Below are positions 1 through 6,456 of a stretch of 8,603 nt of DNA, piece by piece. Both the position numbers and the translations under genes were made by a program. Where the stretch lies: NCBI GenBank assembly GCA_012032065.1, contig JAAURV010000116.1, positions 1-8,603 on the forward strand, read 5' to 3'. Every line of letters starts with the position of its first letter. Within the stretch, counting starts at the first letter, position 1. Source of the DNA: Hyphomicrobiales bacterium. Its GTDB lineage: Bacteria; Pseudomonadota; Alphaproteobacteria; Rhizobiales; Aestuariivirgaceae. The notes below the pieces were generated by a model that did no database searches, was not told where the DNA came from, and saw only the letters and a program-made list of their open reading frames with translations.

Positions 1-190
1 CGCGCAAGATGGTAGCGTCATCGCCCTTCGCGAATGACAGCCCATCGATGCCGCCACCGCCCTCCAGCACCGGCAAACCGGCCCGCTCAGCACGAAGCTC
101 TGGCATCCCCTCCGGAGCCTGGGCGAGCGAAAGCCGGCAAGCCGCCAGTCCACAGGGAATCGAAGCGATGAGAGACCTGCGCGAAATCAT
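1..190 (-). CDS. N-terminus of an unrecognised exported protein (Tat or lipoprotein-type signal), cut by window edge
   Basis: An open frame of 63 codons runs from ATG at 190-188 leftwards off the window. The first 25 residues look like a signal peptide. They begin MISRRSLIAS, where SRRSL resembles the twin-arginine motif. They continue into a moderately hydrophobic stretch with LAAC at residues 15-18, which fits a lipobox, or SLAQA at 21-25, which fits signal peptidase I. An Arg at residue 19 is unusual inside a hydrophobic core. The mature part seen (about residues 26-63) contains GGGGID and AKGDD segments, and I do not recognise a family. No strong ribosome-binding site precedes the ATG. 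A later in-frame ATG at 106-104 follows GGAGGGG, but the spacing is only about 2 bases and that start would lose the signal. The gene diverges from tRNA-Lys. Export is an inference from the signal-like N-terminus. Confidence 0.5.
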   Translation of the reverse strand, partial: MISRRSLIASIPCGLAACRLSLAQAPEGMPELRAERAGLPVLEGGGGIDGLSFAKGDDATILR

Positions 191-257
191 GAAATTGGGC
201 CAAACCGATTCGCCCGCAGTCTATCGCGGGATGTGGCGAATGCGTGATTTGCCGCTA

Positions 258-286
258 TTGACCCTTTGGTGCACCGCAACTATGGT
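258..286 (+). promoter_or_regulatory. Sigma-70-type promoter of tRNA-Lys
   Basis: TTGACC at 258-263 and TATGGT at 281-286 are separated by exactly 17 bases. This is close to the housekeeping consensus (TTGACA-17-TATAAT). Transcription would start near 292-294, about 10 bases before the mature tRNA 5' end at 304. Such a short leader is normal for an RNase P-processed tRNA. Confidence 0.8.
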
Positions 287-303
287 CCGCCCGCCTTTCA
301 AAA

Positions 304-378
304 GGGCCCGTAGCTCAGTGGTAGAGCGTCTGACTTTTAATCAGTAGGTCGCGCGTTCGATCCGCGCCGGGCTCACCA
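304..378 (+). tRNA. tRNA-Lys (anticodon UUU)
   Basis: A full cloverleaf can be drawn by hand. The acceptor stem is 304-310 with 368-374 (one G-U pair). The D stem is 313-316/324-327. The anticodon stem is 329-333/341-345, with anticodon TTT at 336-338 in the loop CTTTTAA. The T stem is GCGCG/CGCGC (351-355/363-367), with the loop TTCGATC. The discriminator is A375 and CCA is encoded at 376-378. The outermost anticodon-stem pair (329-345) is a T-T mismatch, and the rest of the stem pairs normally. It decodes AAA and AAG lysine codons. It converges on the M20 amidohydrolase gene, whose restored stop lies only 5 bases beyond the CCA. I see no terminator between them. Confidence 0.97.
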
Positions 379-383
379 GCGTT

Positions 384-1546
384 TCATGAACGGGGCAGCA
401 TCTTCTCCACGAGCTTGGCCCAGAAGGCGGGGGCTTTCTCCAGCAGGCTGTCGTTGAAGTCGTAGCCGGAGTCGTGAAGACCGCGGGTGCGCCATTTCCC
501 ATGCCGAGGAAGCAGCCGGGCACTGTCTGCTGCATGTAGGCGAAGTCTTCCGAGAACATGTAGGGGCCCTTGATGTCGATATCGGCGGGCTTCTGGCCGA
601 GTTCGAGGGCGACTTCGCGGACGGCGGCGGCGAGGCCGGGGGCGTTGTGGCCGGGCGGATAGCTGTAACCGTGGCCGTACTGGATTTCCGCTTCGCAGCC
701 GAAGGATTTGGCCTGACCCGCGATCACCTCGGTGATCCGCTTCTTCATCAGTGCACGGACGTTTTCGGTACAGGTCCTGACGCCGATCTGGAGATGGGAT
801 TCGGCCGGAATGGCGGTTGCCATCGAGCCCGCATTGAAGGCGCCCACGGTGATGACCGCGGGATCGAGCGGATCGAGATTGCGCGCGACGATCGATTGCA
901 AAGCCATGACCACGCCGGATGCGGCGACGATCGGATCGACGGCGAGATGCGGCAGTGCGCCGTGGCCACCGACGCCCCGAATGAAGACATTGACAATATC
1001 GACGCAGGCGGTGATGGCGCCGGGCCGAACGGTCACCTGCCCCACCGGCTGGCCCGGAAGATTGTGGAGCGCGAAGACGCCGTCGCAGGGAAAGCGCTCG
1101 AACAGGCCCTCCTCGATCATGCGCTTGGCGCCGCTTATGTCCTCTTCCGCCGGTTGGAAAATCAGATGCACCGTGCCGTCGAAATTTTTCTCGGCAGCCA
1201 GCTTGCGCGCAAGGCCGAGCAAGATGGTGGTGTGGCCGTCATGCCCGCAGGCATGCATCTTGCCCGGTGTCTTCGAGGCATAGGGCAGATTGGTGGTTTC
1301 GTGGATGGGCAGCGCATCCATGTCGGCCCTGATGCCGATCGACCGGCGTGACGTGCCGTTGCGGATGGTGCCGACGACACCGGTGCCCGCGATGCCCGGC
1401 GTCACCTCAATACCATGACGTGTCAACTCCTTCGCGACGACGGCCGACGTCCGATGCTCCTCGAATTGAAGCTCGGGATGCATATGTAGATCGTGGCGGA
1501 TGGCTCGCAGTTCCGCCAGACTCTCGCTTGACGGTTGACTTTTCAT
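384..1546 (-). pseudogene. M20 family (M20D-type) metal-dependent amidohydrolase, frameshifted near its C-terminus
   Basis: This resembles hippurate / N-acyl-amino-acid / indole-acetyl-amino-acid hydrolases, cytosolic enzymes that cut an amide bond to free an amino acid. From the ATG at 1546 the motifs run in order: RADMDALPI (73-81), the metal motif HACGHDGH (98-105, ligands Cys100 and His102), QPAEE (131-135), HNLPG from His161, the dimerisation-domain segment GGHGALPH (193-200), and SEDFAYM (332-338). At about 474-478 one base is missing. After Phe357 the reading frame runs on for 44 unrelated residues, through the antisense of tRNA-Lys, to a stop at 341. Moving to the -1 frame restores HDSGYDFND and a normal ending at a TGA at 384-386, giving about 387 residues, usual for the family. 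The lost His of HDSG matches the last metal ligand of the family, so the uncorrected protein is probably inactive. The start 1 base after the upstream permease stop (TGATATG) implies translational coupling. The exact substrate is unknown. Confidence 0.88.
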
Positions 1547-1547
1547 A

Positions 1548-2237
1548 TCAGCGTTTCGACGGAACTTGCGCTTCGATGCGGCTAAAGATCCGCGTGATGA
1601 TGAAAACAAGGACCAAATAGACAATCATCAAGACAATCAGCGGCGGATAAATAATGTACGTCTCCTGGCGCACGCGGTCTGCCACGCCGAACAAGTCCAC
1701 AACGGTGACCAGGGCTGCCGCCGGTGTCGACTTCAATATCTGGATTGTTTCCACGCCAAGGGCCGGCATGACGTTGCGGACTGCGCGTGGCAGCCACACC
1801 CGGCTCAGCACCTTCCAGGGACTCATGCCGTATGCGCGCGCTGCCTCAAGCTCGCCCTTTGGCACCGAAAGAAAACCGCCGCGGAAAATCTCGCCTGCGT
1901 AACCCGCCTCATTCAATACGAAAGCGACGACCACGTAGTAGTAACCCTCGCGCAGGACCGGCCACAGAAAACTCTGCCGAAGTTCCGGAAAGCCCTGAAA
2001 AATGCTGCCTAAGCCGTAATAGAAGAGATAGAGCTGTATGAGCAGAGGCGTTCCGCGCATGATGGTGCAGTATCCGCGCGCGAGCGATGCAAGCCAGCGA
2101 GGGCCGGTTACTTGCACGAGCCCAAGGGGAACGGCCAGCAAGAACCCCAGAACCATGGTAATGAGAAGAAGCTGAAGCGTGATCGACAGGCCGCTAAACA
2201 GCAGGGGCAGATATTTCGGGAGCCAAGAGAAATCCAT
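1548..2237 (-). CDS. Polar amino acid-type ABC importer permease (HisM/GlnP-like), second subunit
   Basis: An inner-membrane permease of 229 residues, typical of the HisMQ family. It has several hydrophobic spans: about residues 12-40, a segment around 62-80 beginning MRGTPLLIQLY (a family signature), about 98-112, and a final span at about 200-220. The EAA loop that docks on the ATPase is clear at 131-150 (EAARAYGMSPWKVLSRVWLP). I chose ATG 2237 because the protein then begins MDFSWLPKYLP, as homologues do. The upstream in-frame alternative at 2267 would lie inside the preceding permease gene. It lies 7 bases after the restored stop of the first permease and 1 base before the M20 gene, all in one operon. 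No lesion is seen in this gene. It should form a heterodimer with the first permease, with the ATPase bound on the cytoplasmic side. Substrate class (polar amino acid or similar) is from family resemblance only. Confidence 0.92.
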   Translation of the reverse strand: MDFSWLPKYLPLLFSGLSITLQLLLITMVLGFLLAVPLGLVQVTGPRWLASLARGYCTIMRGTPLLIQLYLFYYGLGSIFQGFPELRQSFLWPVLREGYYYVVVAFVLNEAGYAGEIFRGGFLSVPKGELEAARAYGMSPWKVLSRVWLPRAVRNVMPALGVETIQILKSTPAAALVTVVDLFGVADRVRQETYIIYPPLIVLMIVYLVLVFIITRIFSRIEAQVPSKR

Positions 2238-2244
2238 CGCTGTC

Positions 2245-2951
2245 TCACGCCATCTTCTGTTGACCACGGCGAAGTGAGCGCTCGATTCTGTCGATGAGTA
2301 CGTTCGAGATCAAGGTGATCGCCAGATAGATGCAGAACGCCAAAAAGTAGAACAGGAAATAGCGCTTGCTGAAACCGGCCGCGTTTTTGTCATTTGCAGC
2401 AATTCGGTGCTTGCTCCGGTGACCACGATGAGAGATGTGGCCTTGACGACGATGAGCCAGAGATTGGCAAGGCCGGGGATCGCATTCGGCAACATCGCGG
2501 GAACAATGACCCGCCGCAGGATTTGCCAGAAAGACATTCCATAAGCCCGCGCGGCTTCGATCTGCCCCACGGGAATCGCCTGAATGGCGCCGCGGATCAC
2601 TTCCGTCGTGTCCGCACCTTGCACGAAACCGAGAACGAGAATGGCGGCAAAAGTACCGTTGATATCGATGGGCCCATAGCCCACAGCCTCTCCTAAAACG
2701 CTGATGCCGCGCGTGCCGGCGAAGAAGAGGAACAGAATGAGCACCAGCTCCGGAATTCCACGGATCACGGTGGTGTAAACCTCTGCGATGCCACGGGCGA
2801 TGGGACCGCCATAGAGCTTGGCCATGGCTCCAATCTGGCCAATCGCAAGCCCCAGAGCATATGCCGCTACAGCGATGAACAGCGTCATCAGCGTGCCCCA
2901 CGCCAACTCATCGCCGAACCCCGTGCGCCCGAAACTCAAGATTTCCAGCAA
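2245..2951 (-). pseudogene. Polar amino acid-type ABC importer permease (HisQ-like), first subunit, with a -1 frameshift at an A5 tract
   Basis: Residues 1-189, read from the TTG at 2951, form a standard HisQ-like permease: LSFGRTGFGDEL at the start, a family signature TTVIRGIPELV (60-70) and an EAA loop at 132-151 (EAARAYGMSFWQILRRVIVP). At 2384-2388 the coding strand has ACAAAAACG. Read straight through, the protein ends at 2310 after 24 unrelated residues. Shifted by -1 it continues NAAGFSKRYFLFYF..., supplies the last membrane span (FLAFCIYLAITLI), and stops at 2245 after 235 residues, the normal family length. One A is therefore missing relative to the expected A6, or the ribosome or polymerase slips there. 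Without it the last transmembrane helix is lost. The TTG start is the best of a poor set. It is preceded by GGCGGGG and lies 57 bases after the binding-protein stop. Its partner is the next permease. Confidence 0.87.
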
Positions 2952-3008
2952 ATCAGCCCCGCCAGATCGTGGTGGCGGCCATCCTTGTGAATGGCCGCCT
3001 GGATTTCA

Positions 3009-3806
3009 TCAAATGTTTGGCGGCAGGATGAGCAGGCCACTGAGGCCATGCTTCTTGGCAAGTTCCTCGAATCCGCCCTTGGCCGCATATGATTTGATCG
3101 CGCCATTGATCTTTTCGAGCAAGGCCGTGTCTTCCTTGCGAATGGCCGCGCCAACACCGGGACCAAGCACTTCCACGTCGAGCGGCACCGCGCCATAGAG
3201 TTCGCAACAAGCCTTGCCGTCGTCCGACTGGAGGAATGAGTTGAGCGTCACGCCGTCGGCCTGGACATAATCCACACGGCCCGCGGCGAGATCGGCATTG
3301 GCCTCATCCTGACCCTTGTAAGTCTTGAGAGTTGCGCCAGCCGCGACGAAATACTTCTCGACGTAGTTGGCGTGCGTGGTCGACGCTTGCGCGCCAATTG
3401 TCTTGCCCTTGAGGGCATCGGGGGCGATGTTCTTGTCGCCGCCCTTGGGGCCGATCAGCACGGCGGCCGAGTTATAGTAGACGCTTGTGAAGTTGATCTG
3501 CTTCTTGCGCTCGTCGGTGATCGACATGGAACCGAATATTCCGTCCATCTTCTTCTCGAGAAGAGCGGGAATAATTCCATCCCAGGCAATCGGGATCAAC
3601 GTGCACTTCTCGTTCATTTCGGCGCAGAGCGCCTGAAGCAGTTCATACTCCCAGCCTTCCCACTCGCCAGCCGCGTTTTGCGAGGTGAAGGGGGGATAAG
3701 GCGCCGCGTCGGTCGCGAATACCAAGTCGGCCCTGGCGGCACTAACGCCCATCGCAATCGATGCGGCGGTCGCCACGCCCAGAACCAGCCGTTTTGTTAG
3801 TTTCAT
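3009..3806 (-). CDS. Periplasmic substrate-binding protein of a polar amino acid-type ABC importer
   Basis: A secreted solute-binding protein of 265 residues, family 3 (bacterial extracellular solute-binding). A clean Sec signal, MKLTKRLVLG then a hydrophobic core, ends in SAARA with cleavage expected after residue 26. The mature protein begins DLVFATDAAPYPPF, the usual first strand and ligand-contacting turn of the family. WDGIIPALLEKKMDGIFGSMSITDER matches the conserved helix-loop before the hinge, written here in parts: WDGIIPALL, MDGIFGSM, SITDER. ATG 3806 is preceded by a strong AAGGAGAG ribosome-binding site, the best in this operon. This fits the excess of binding protein over membrane parts usual in such systems. 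It follows the ATPase gene after 100 bases containing a GC-rich hairpin. The ligand cannot be read from the sequence. Linked amidohydrolases suggest an amide- or ring-bearing nitrogen compound, which is inference. Confidence 0.94.
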   Translation of the reverse strand: MKLTKRLVLGVATAASIAMGVSAARADLVFATDAAPYPPFTSQNAAGEWEGWEYELLQALCAEMNEKCTLIPIAWDGIIPALLEKKMDGIFGSMSITDERKKQINFTSVYYNSAAVLIGPKGGDKNIAPDALKGKTIGAQASTTHANYVEKYFVAAGATLKTYKGQDEANADLAAGRVDYVQADGVTLNSFLQSDDGKACCELYGAVPLDVEVLGPGVGAAIRKEDTALLEKINGAIKSYAAKGGFEELAKKHGLSGLLILPPNI

Positions 3807-3872
3807 GTTTCTCTCCTTTTTTGCCTCATCGTCCGCTCGCAGCTCGCCATGAGTTCCTTTTGTTTGCCGTTT

Positions 3873-3888
3873 GCCGGCTCGCGCCGGC
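3873..3888 (-). other. GC-rich hairpin between ATPase and binding-protein genes
   Basis: GCCGGC-TCGC-GCCGGC is a perfect 6-bp stem with a 4-base loop in the 100-base gap. A T-rich run follows it only on the plus strand (GTTTTCT). On the transcribed minus strand it lacks a U tail, so it is not a standard terminator for this operon. It could stop polymerase or exonuclease movement and set the different expression of ATPase and binding protein. That role is inference. Confidence 0.4.
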
Positions 3889-3906
3889 GTTTTCTACGCC
3901 CGACCC

Positions 3907-4698
3907 TCAATGGATGCTTGCAACGAACTGTCTGCACCGTCCGCTCTTCGGCGATCCAAAGACTTGCTTTGGCGGCCCCTCCTCCTCGATCATTCCCTTG
4001 TAGAGATAGATCACGTGGCTCGAGACGTCGCGCGCAAATTTCATTTCATGGGTAACGAGGATCATGGTCCGGCCTTCCTCCGCCAAGAGCCTGATCACTT
4101 TCAGAACTTCTCCGACAAGCTCGGGATCGAGCGCCGAGGTTGGCTCGTCGAACAACATGACTTTCGGCTCCATGGCCAGCGCCCGGGCAATCGCCGCGCG
4201 TTGTTGCTGGCCGCCTGACAAGAAGGCCGGATATTGGTCGCGCTTGTCGTAAAGGCCCACTTTGTTGAGAATCACTTCGGCGCGGGAGGTGGCCTCCTGT
4301 TTCGATACGCCAAGCACATGCACCGGGGCTTCGATGACGTTTTGCAGCACCGTCATATGCTGCCAGAGATTGAAGCTTTGAAACACCATGCCGAGTTTGG
4401 TGCGAAGCCGCTCAAGCTGCTTTCGGTCAGCCGCCACCAGATTTCCGTCGCCGCCGGGCTTGGTGGCGATGGTCTCTCCGGTCACCTCGATCCGGCCGCT
4501 CGTGGGCGATTCCAGGAAATTGATGCAGCGCAGGAACGTACTCTTGCCCGAACCCGATGCGCCGATCATGGAAACGACATCGCCCTCACGCGCCCTGAGC
4601 GAAACGCCCTTCAGAACTTCGAGCTGTCCGAAACTTTTATGCAGATCGTCAACCGCGACGGCGACCGGTTTGTTTGAACCTTCCAAAGCCCGATCCAT
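3907..4698 (-). CDS. ATPase of a polar amino acid-type ABC importer (HisP/GlnQ-like)
   Basis: The cytoplasmic motor of the importer, 263 residues from ATG 4698, near the family norm of 240-260. All nucleotide-binding motifs are intact: Walker A GASGSGKST (46-54), Q-loop Gln at 107 in VFQSFNLW, signature LSGGQQQR (160-167), Walker B LFDEPTSALD (182-191) and switch His217 in VTHEM. The ending (QVFGSPKSGRCRQF) is also typical. A GTG at 4731 would add 11 residues but has no ribosome-binding site. The ATG at 4698 has G-rich sequence just upstream and gives a more usual N-terminus, so I prefer it. The gene begins 95 bases after the chimeric deaminase gene stops. A weak TTGCAA/TAATCT pair in that gap could be an internal promoter but is unconvincing. 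No damage is seen in this gene. Confidence 0.95.
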   Translation of the reverse strand: MDRALEGSNKPVAVAVDDLHKSFGQLEVLKGVSLRAREGDVVSMIGASGSGKSTFLRCINFLESPTSGRIEVTGETIATKPGGDGNLVAADRKQLERLRTKLGMVFQSFNLWQHMTVLQNVIEAPVHVLGVSKQEATSRAEVILNKVGLYDKRDQYPAFLSGGQQQRAAIARALAMEPKVMLFDEPTSALDPELVGEVLKVIRLLAEEGRTMILVTHEMKFARDVSSHVIYLYKGMIEEEGPPKQVFGSPKSGRCRQFVASIH

Positions 4699-4793
4699 CG
4701 CCCCGCAGTCCCCCGCTGTCTGTTTCAACACCGCGACAAGGGTTCGAGATTAACACCAAAAACGGCTTTTGCAATTCTCCGATTGATTGTGTC

Positions 4794-6209
4794 TCAGCCC
4801 AGGGAAGCGGCGGCGGCACGGTGATCCAACATGAGTTGCTCCAGATCGGCGTGAACGGGCCGCCCATCGATTACCTTCCATTCCCCTTGGATCATCACTC
4901 TGTCGGCCCGTGTTGCGCCGCACAAAACGAGAGCGGCCAATGGGTCTCCGGCCCCTGAGAAGCGCAATTCATCGAGTTTGTAGAGGGCCAGGTCGGCCTG
5001 CTTGCCGACAGCGATTTCTCCGATGTCGGTGCGGCCGAGGCAGGCGGCGGAGCCTTTGGTGGCCCATCGCAGGGCGTCGATGTGGCTCACTTTCATGCCG
5101 TAGGTGAGCCGGTTCATCAATACTGCGTGACGAACGCCTTCCATGAGGTTGGACGAGTCATTCGATGCCGAACCGTCAACGCCCAAGCCGACGGGCACGC
5201 CCGCTGCCTCCAGTTCGCAGGTGCGGCATCGGCCCGACGCGAGTGTCATATTGGAGGTCGGGCAATGGCAAACCCCCACGCCATGGCTGCCCAAGCGCGC
5301 AATATCGCTGTCGCTGAAATGAATGCCATGGGCGAGCCAGGTGCGGTTGTTGAGCCAGCCGCAGTCGTCGAGGTAATCGAGCGGGCTCATTCCGAATTTC
5401 GCATGGCAGAAAGCGTCTTCGTCGTGGGTCTCGGCGAGATGCGTGTGCAGGCGCACGCCGTGACGGGCGGCGAGCTCCGCCGTTTCGCGCATGAGTTTCC
5501 GCGTCACGGAAAATGGCGAACAGGGCGCAAGCGCAACCTGCACGCAGGCGCCCTCGCCTTGTTCATGATAACGGCCGATGACCCGCTCACAATCGGCAAG
5601 GATCGTATCGTGGTCCTGAACCACACTGTCAGGCGGCAGGCCGCCGTCTTTAACCGATAGGTTCATACTTCCGCGCGTGACCGCTAAGCGGATGCCGAGC
5701 GCGCGGGCCTCTTCGACCTGGATATCGATCGCATTGTCGAGTCCGCCCGGAAACACATAGTGATGGTCCGCTGTCGCCGTGACCCCCGACATCAGCAACT
5801 CGGTCAAAGCCAGCCGCGTCCCGAGGCGGTGGGCTTCGGGCGTCAACTTTGCCCAGATCGGGTAGAGCGCGGTGAGCCAGCCGAACAGCTCCTTGTCCTG
5901 GAAATGTTCGGCGCCGGCACCCGTGCACAGGATGACGGTGGGGTTGGTGCCACCGGGCGACAATCGGACATCCGCGACACTTTGATCGACCGCCACCTGC
6001 ACGCCGTTGCTGGCGCGAACCGCGCGGCCGTCCTTGGACACGATCTGCCAGCTGTAGAGCTCGCGGCCGGTCTGCCGATTGGCCAGGCGCAGAGGCTCGA
6101 TCGCTGATGCGAAGGCGATCAACGAGAAGTTCGGAACGAGCACGAAGGCGAAACGCTCGGGCGCCTCGTTCCAGCTCCCGTTTGTCGGTGACGAACCCGC
6201 GTCCGCCAT
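4794..6209 (-). CDS. Chimeric gene: GlxA/GbdR-type regulator N-terminus joined to a truncated 8-oxoguanine deaminase-like amidohydrolase
   Basis: One uninterrupted frame of 471 residues with two unrelated parts. Residues 5-106 (for example FAFVLVPNFSLIAFASA, EPLRLANR, VRASNGVQVAVD) match the start of the DJ-1/PfpI-like domain of GlxA/GbdR AraC-family regulators. The rest of that domain and the DNA-binding HTH are absent. From about residue 113 (TALYPIWAKLTPEA) the protein is an 8-oxoguanine deaminase-like amidohydrolase. It shows GLPPDSVV, APCSPFSV, HTHLAET (His255, His257), WLAHG (His294), CHCPTSNM and GLGVDGSASND (Asp345), ending normally. The deaminase lacks roughly 95 N-terminal residues, including the HxH metal-binding motif, so deaminase activity is doubtful. 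The join lies at 5874-5891 in codons for ELFGWL, a stretch plausible in both families. ATG 6209 is chosen because GAGGT lies 5 bases upstream; an ATG at 6221 would add MRWA. It is either a deletion fusion or an assembly artefact. Confidence 0.85.
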   Translation of the reverse strand: MADAGSSPTNGSWNEAPERFAFVLVPNFSLIAFASAIEPLRLANRQTGRELYSWQIVSKDGRAVRASNGVQVAVDQSVADVRLSPGGTNPTVILCTGAGAEHFQDKELFGWLTALYPIWAKLTPEAHRLGTRLALTELLMSGVTATADHHYVFPGGLDNAIDIQVEEARALGIRLAVTRGSMNLSVKDGGLPPDSVVQDHDTILADCERVIGRYHEQGEGACVQVALAPCSPFSVTRKLMRETAELAARHGVRLHTHLAETHDEDAFCHAKFGMSPLDYLDDCGWLNNRTWLAHGIHFSDSDIARLGSHGVGVCHCPTSNMTLASGRCRTCELEAAGVPVGLGVDGSASNDSSNLMEGVRHAVLMNRLTYGMKVSHIDALRWATKGSAACLGRTDIGEIAVGKQADLALYKLDELRFSGAGDPLAALVLCGATRADRVMIQGEWKVIDGRPVHADLEQLMLDHRAAAASLG

Positions 6210-6245
6210 GGCCCACCTCATCAGTCGCCGGCAGGTTCAATCAGC

Positions 6246-6310
6246 CATGTCGCAAACACGTCATCCTTTTGTCAATATGCGCGCCAAGCTCAGTGATTTT
6301 TTCATGTCGC
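6246..6310. repeat. Direct repeat CATGTCGC, candidate regulator half-sites
   Basis: CATGTCGC occurs at 6246-6253 and again at 6303-6310, with starts 57 bases apart, upstream of the regulator-type start. AraC-family regulators often bind direct repeats on one face of DNA, but usually about two helical turns apart. Eight-base identity in 247 bases could be chance. The assignment is tentative. Confidence 0.25.
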
Positions 6311-6395
6311 GCAGAGGAGCCGAACGGTCGTTTTTTCCAAGGACGGGCCGCGCCCGGGTCGCTACTGATCGCTGGGTGGGCAATTGCATGCGCCC

Positions 6396-6420
6396 CGACG
6401 CTTTGCCAGGATAGGCGTCG
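6396..6420. promoter_or_regulatory. Inverted repeat CGACGC-N13-GCGTCG upstream of soxB
   Basis: Perfect 6-base arms at 6396-6401 and 6415-6420, centred about 50 bases before the soxB start. It may be an operator or a leader hairpin. Nothing further supports either reading. Confidence 0.3.
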
Positions 6421-6456
6421 TCGACAAGACCGCCGCTTGAGAGTCCGTCCATCACC

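Larger units (their letters stand above)
6210..6456. promoter_or_regulatory. Divergent promoter region between the regulator-deaminase chimera and soxB
   Basis: A 247-base gap between divergent starts. It should hold both promoters and, by analogy with GbdR-controlled sarcosine genes, a regulator site. Visible signals are these. A perfect TTGACA lies on the minus strand at 6275-6270, but 17 bases further on there is only a poor -10 (CGACAT). An 8-base direct repeat CATGTCGC lies at 6246-6253 and 6303-6310. GCAATTGC is at 6380-6387. An inverted repeat CGACGC/GCGTCG lies at 6396-6401 and 6415-6420. I cannot assign a firm soxB promoter. Confidence 0.5.

Noticed and set aside
9..347. Plus-strand open frame of 112 codons
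   Set aside because: It overlaps the better-supported minus-strand signal-peptide frame, the tRNA promoter and the tRNA itself. Its protein has low-complexity Ser/Pro/Ala/Arg character and no family likeness.
304..378. tRNA-Lys as the attachment site of an integrative island
   Set aside because: There is no integrase in the window, and I found no second copy of the tRNA 3' end. The neighbouring genes look like ordinary metabolic genes.
647..1351. Plus-strand frame of 234 codons inside the amidohydrolase gene
   Set aside because: It is the antisense shadow of the M20 gene, whose metal motifs lie in the other strand.
3873..3895. Hairpin plus T run read as a terminator
   Set aside because: The T run follows only on the plus strand, where no gene ends. 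On the transcribed minus strand the hairpin has no U tail.
4699..4731. GTG start at 4731 for the ATPase
   Set aside because: It has no ribosome-binding site and adds an atypical N-terminus. The ATG at 4698 is simpler, though not proven.
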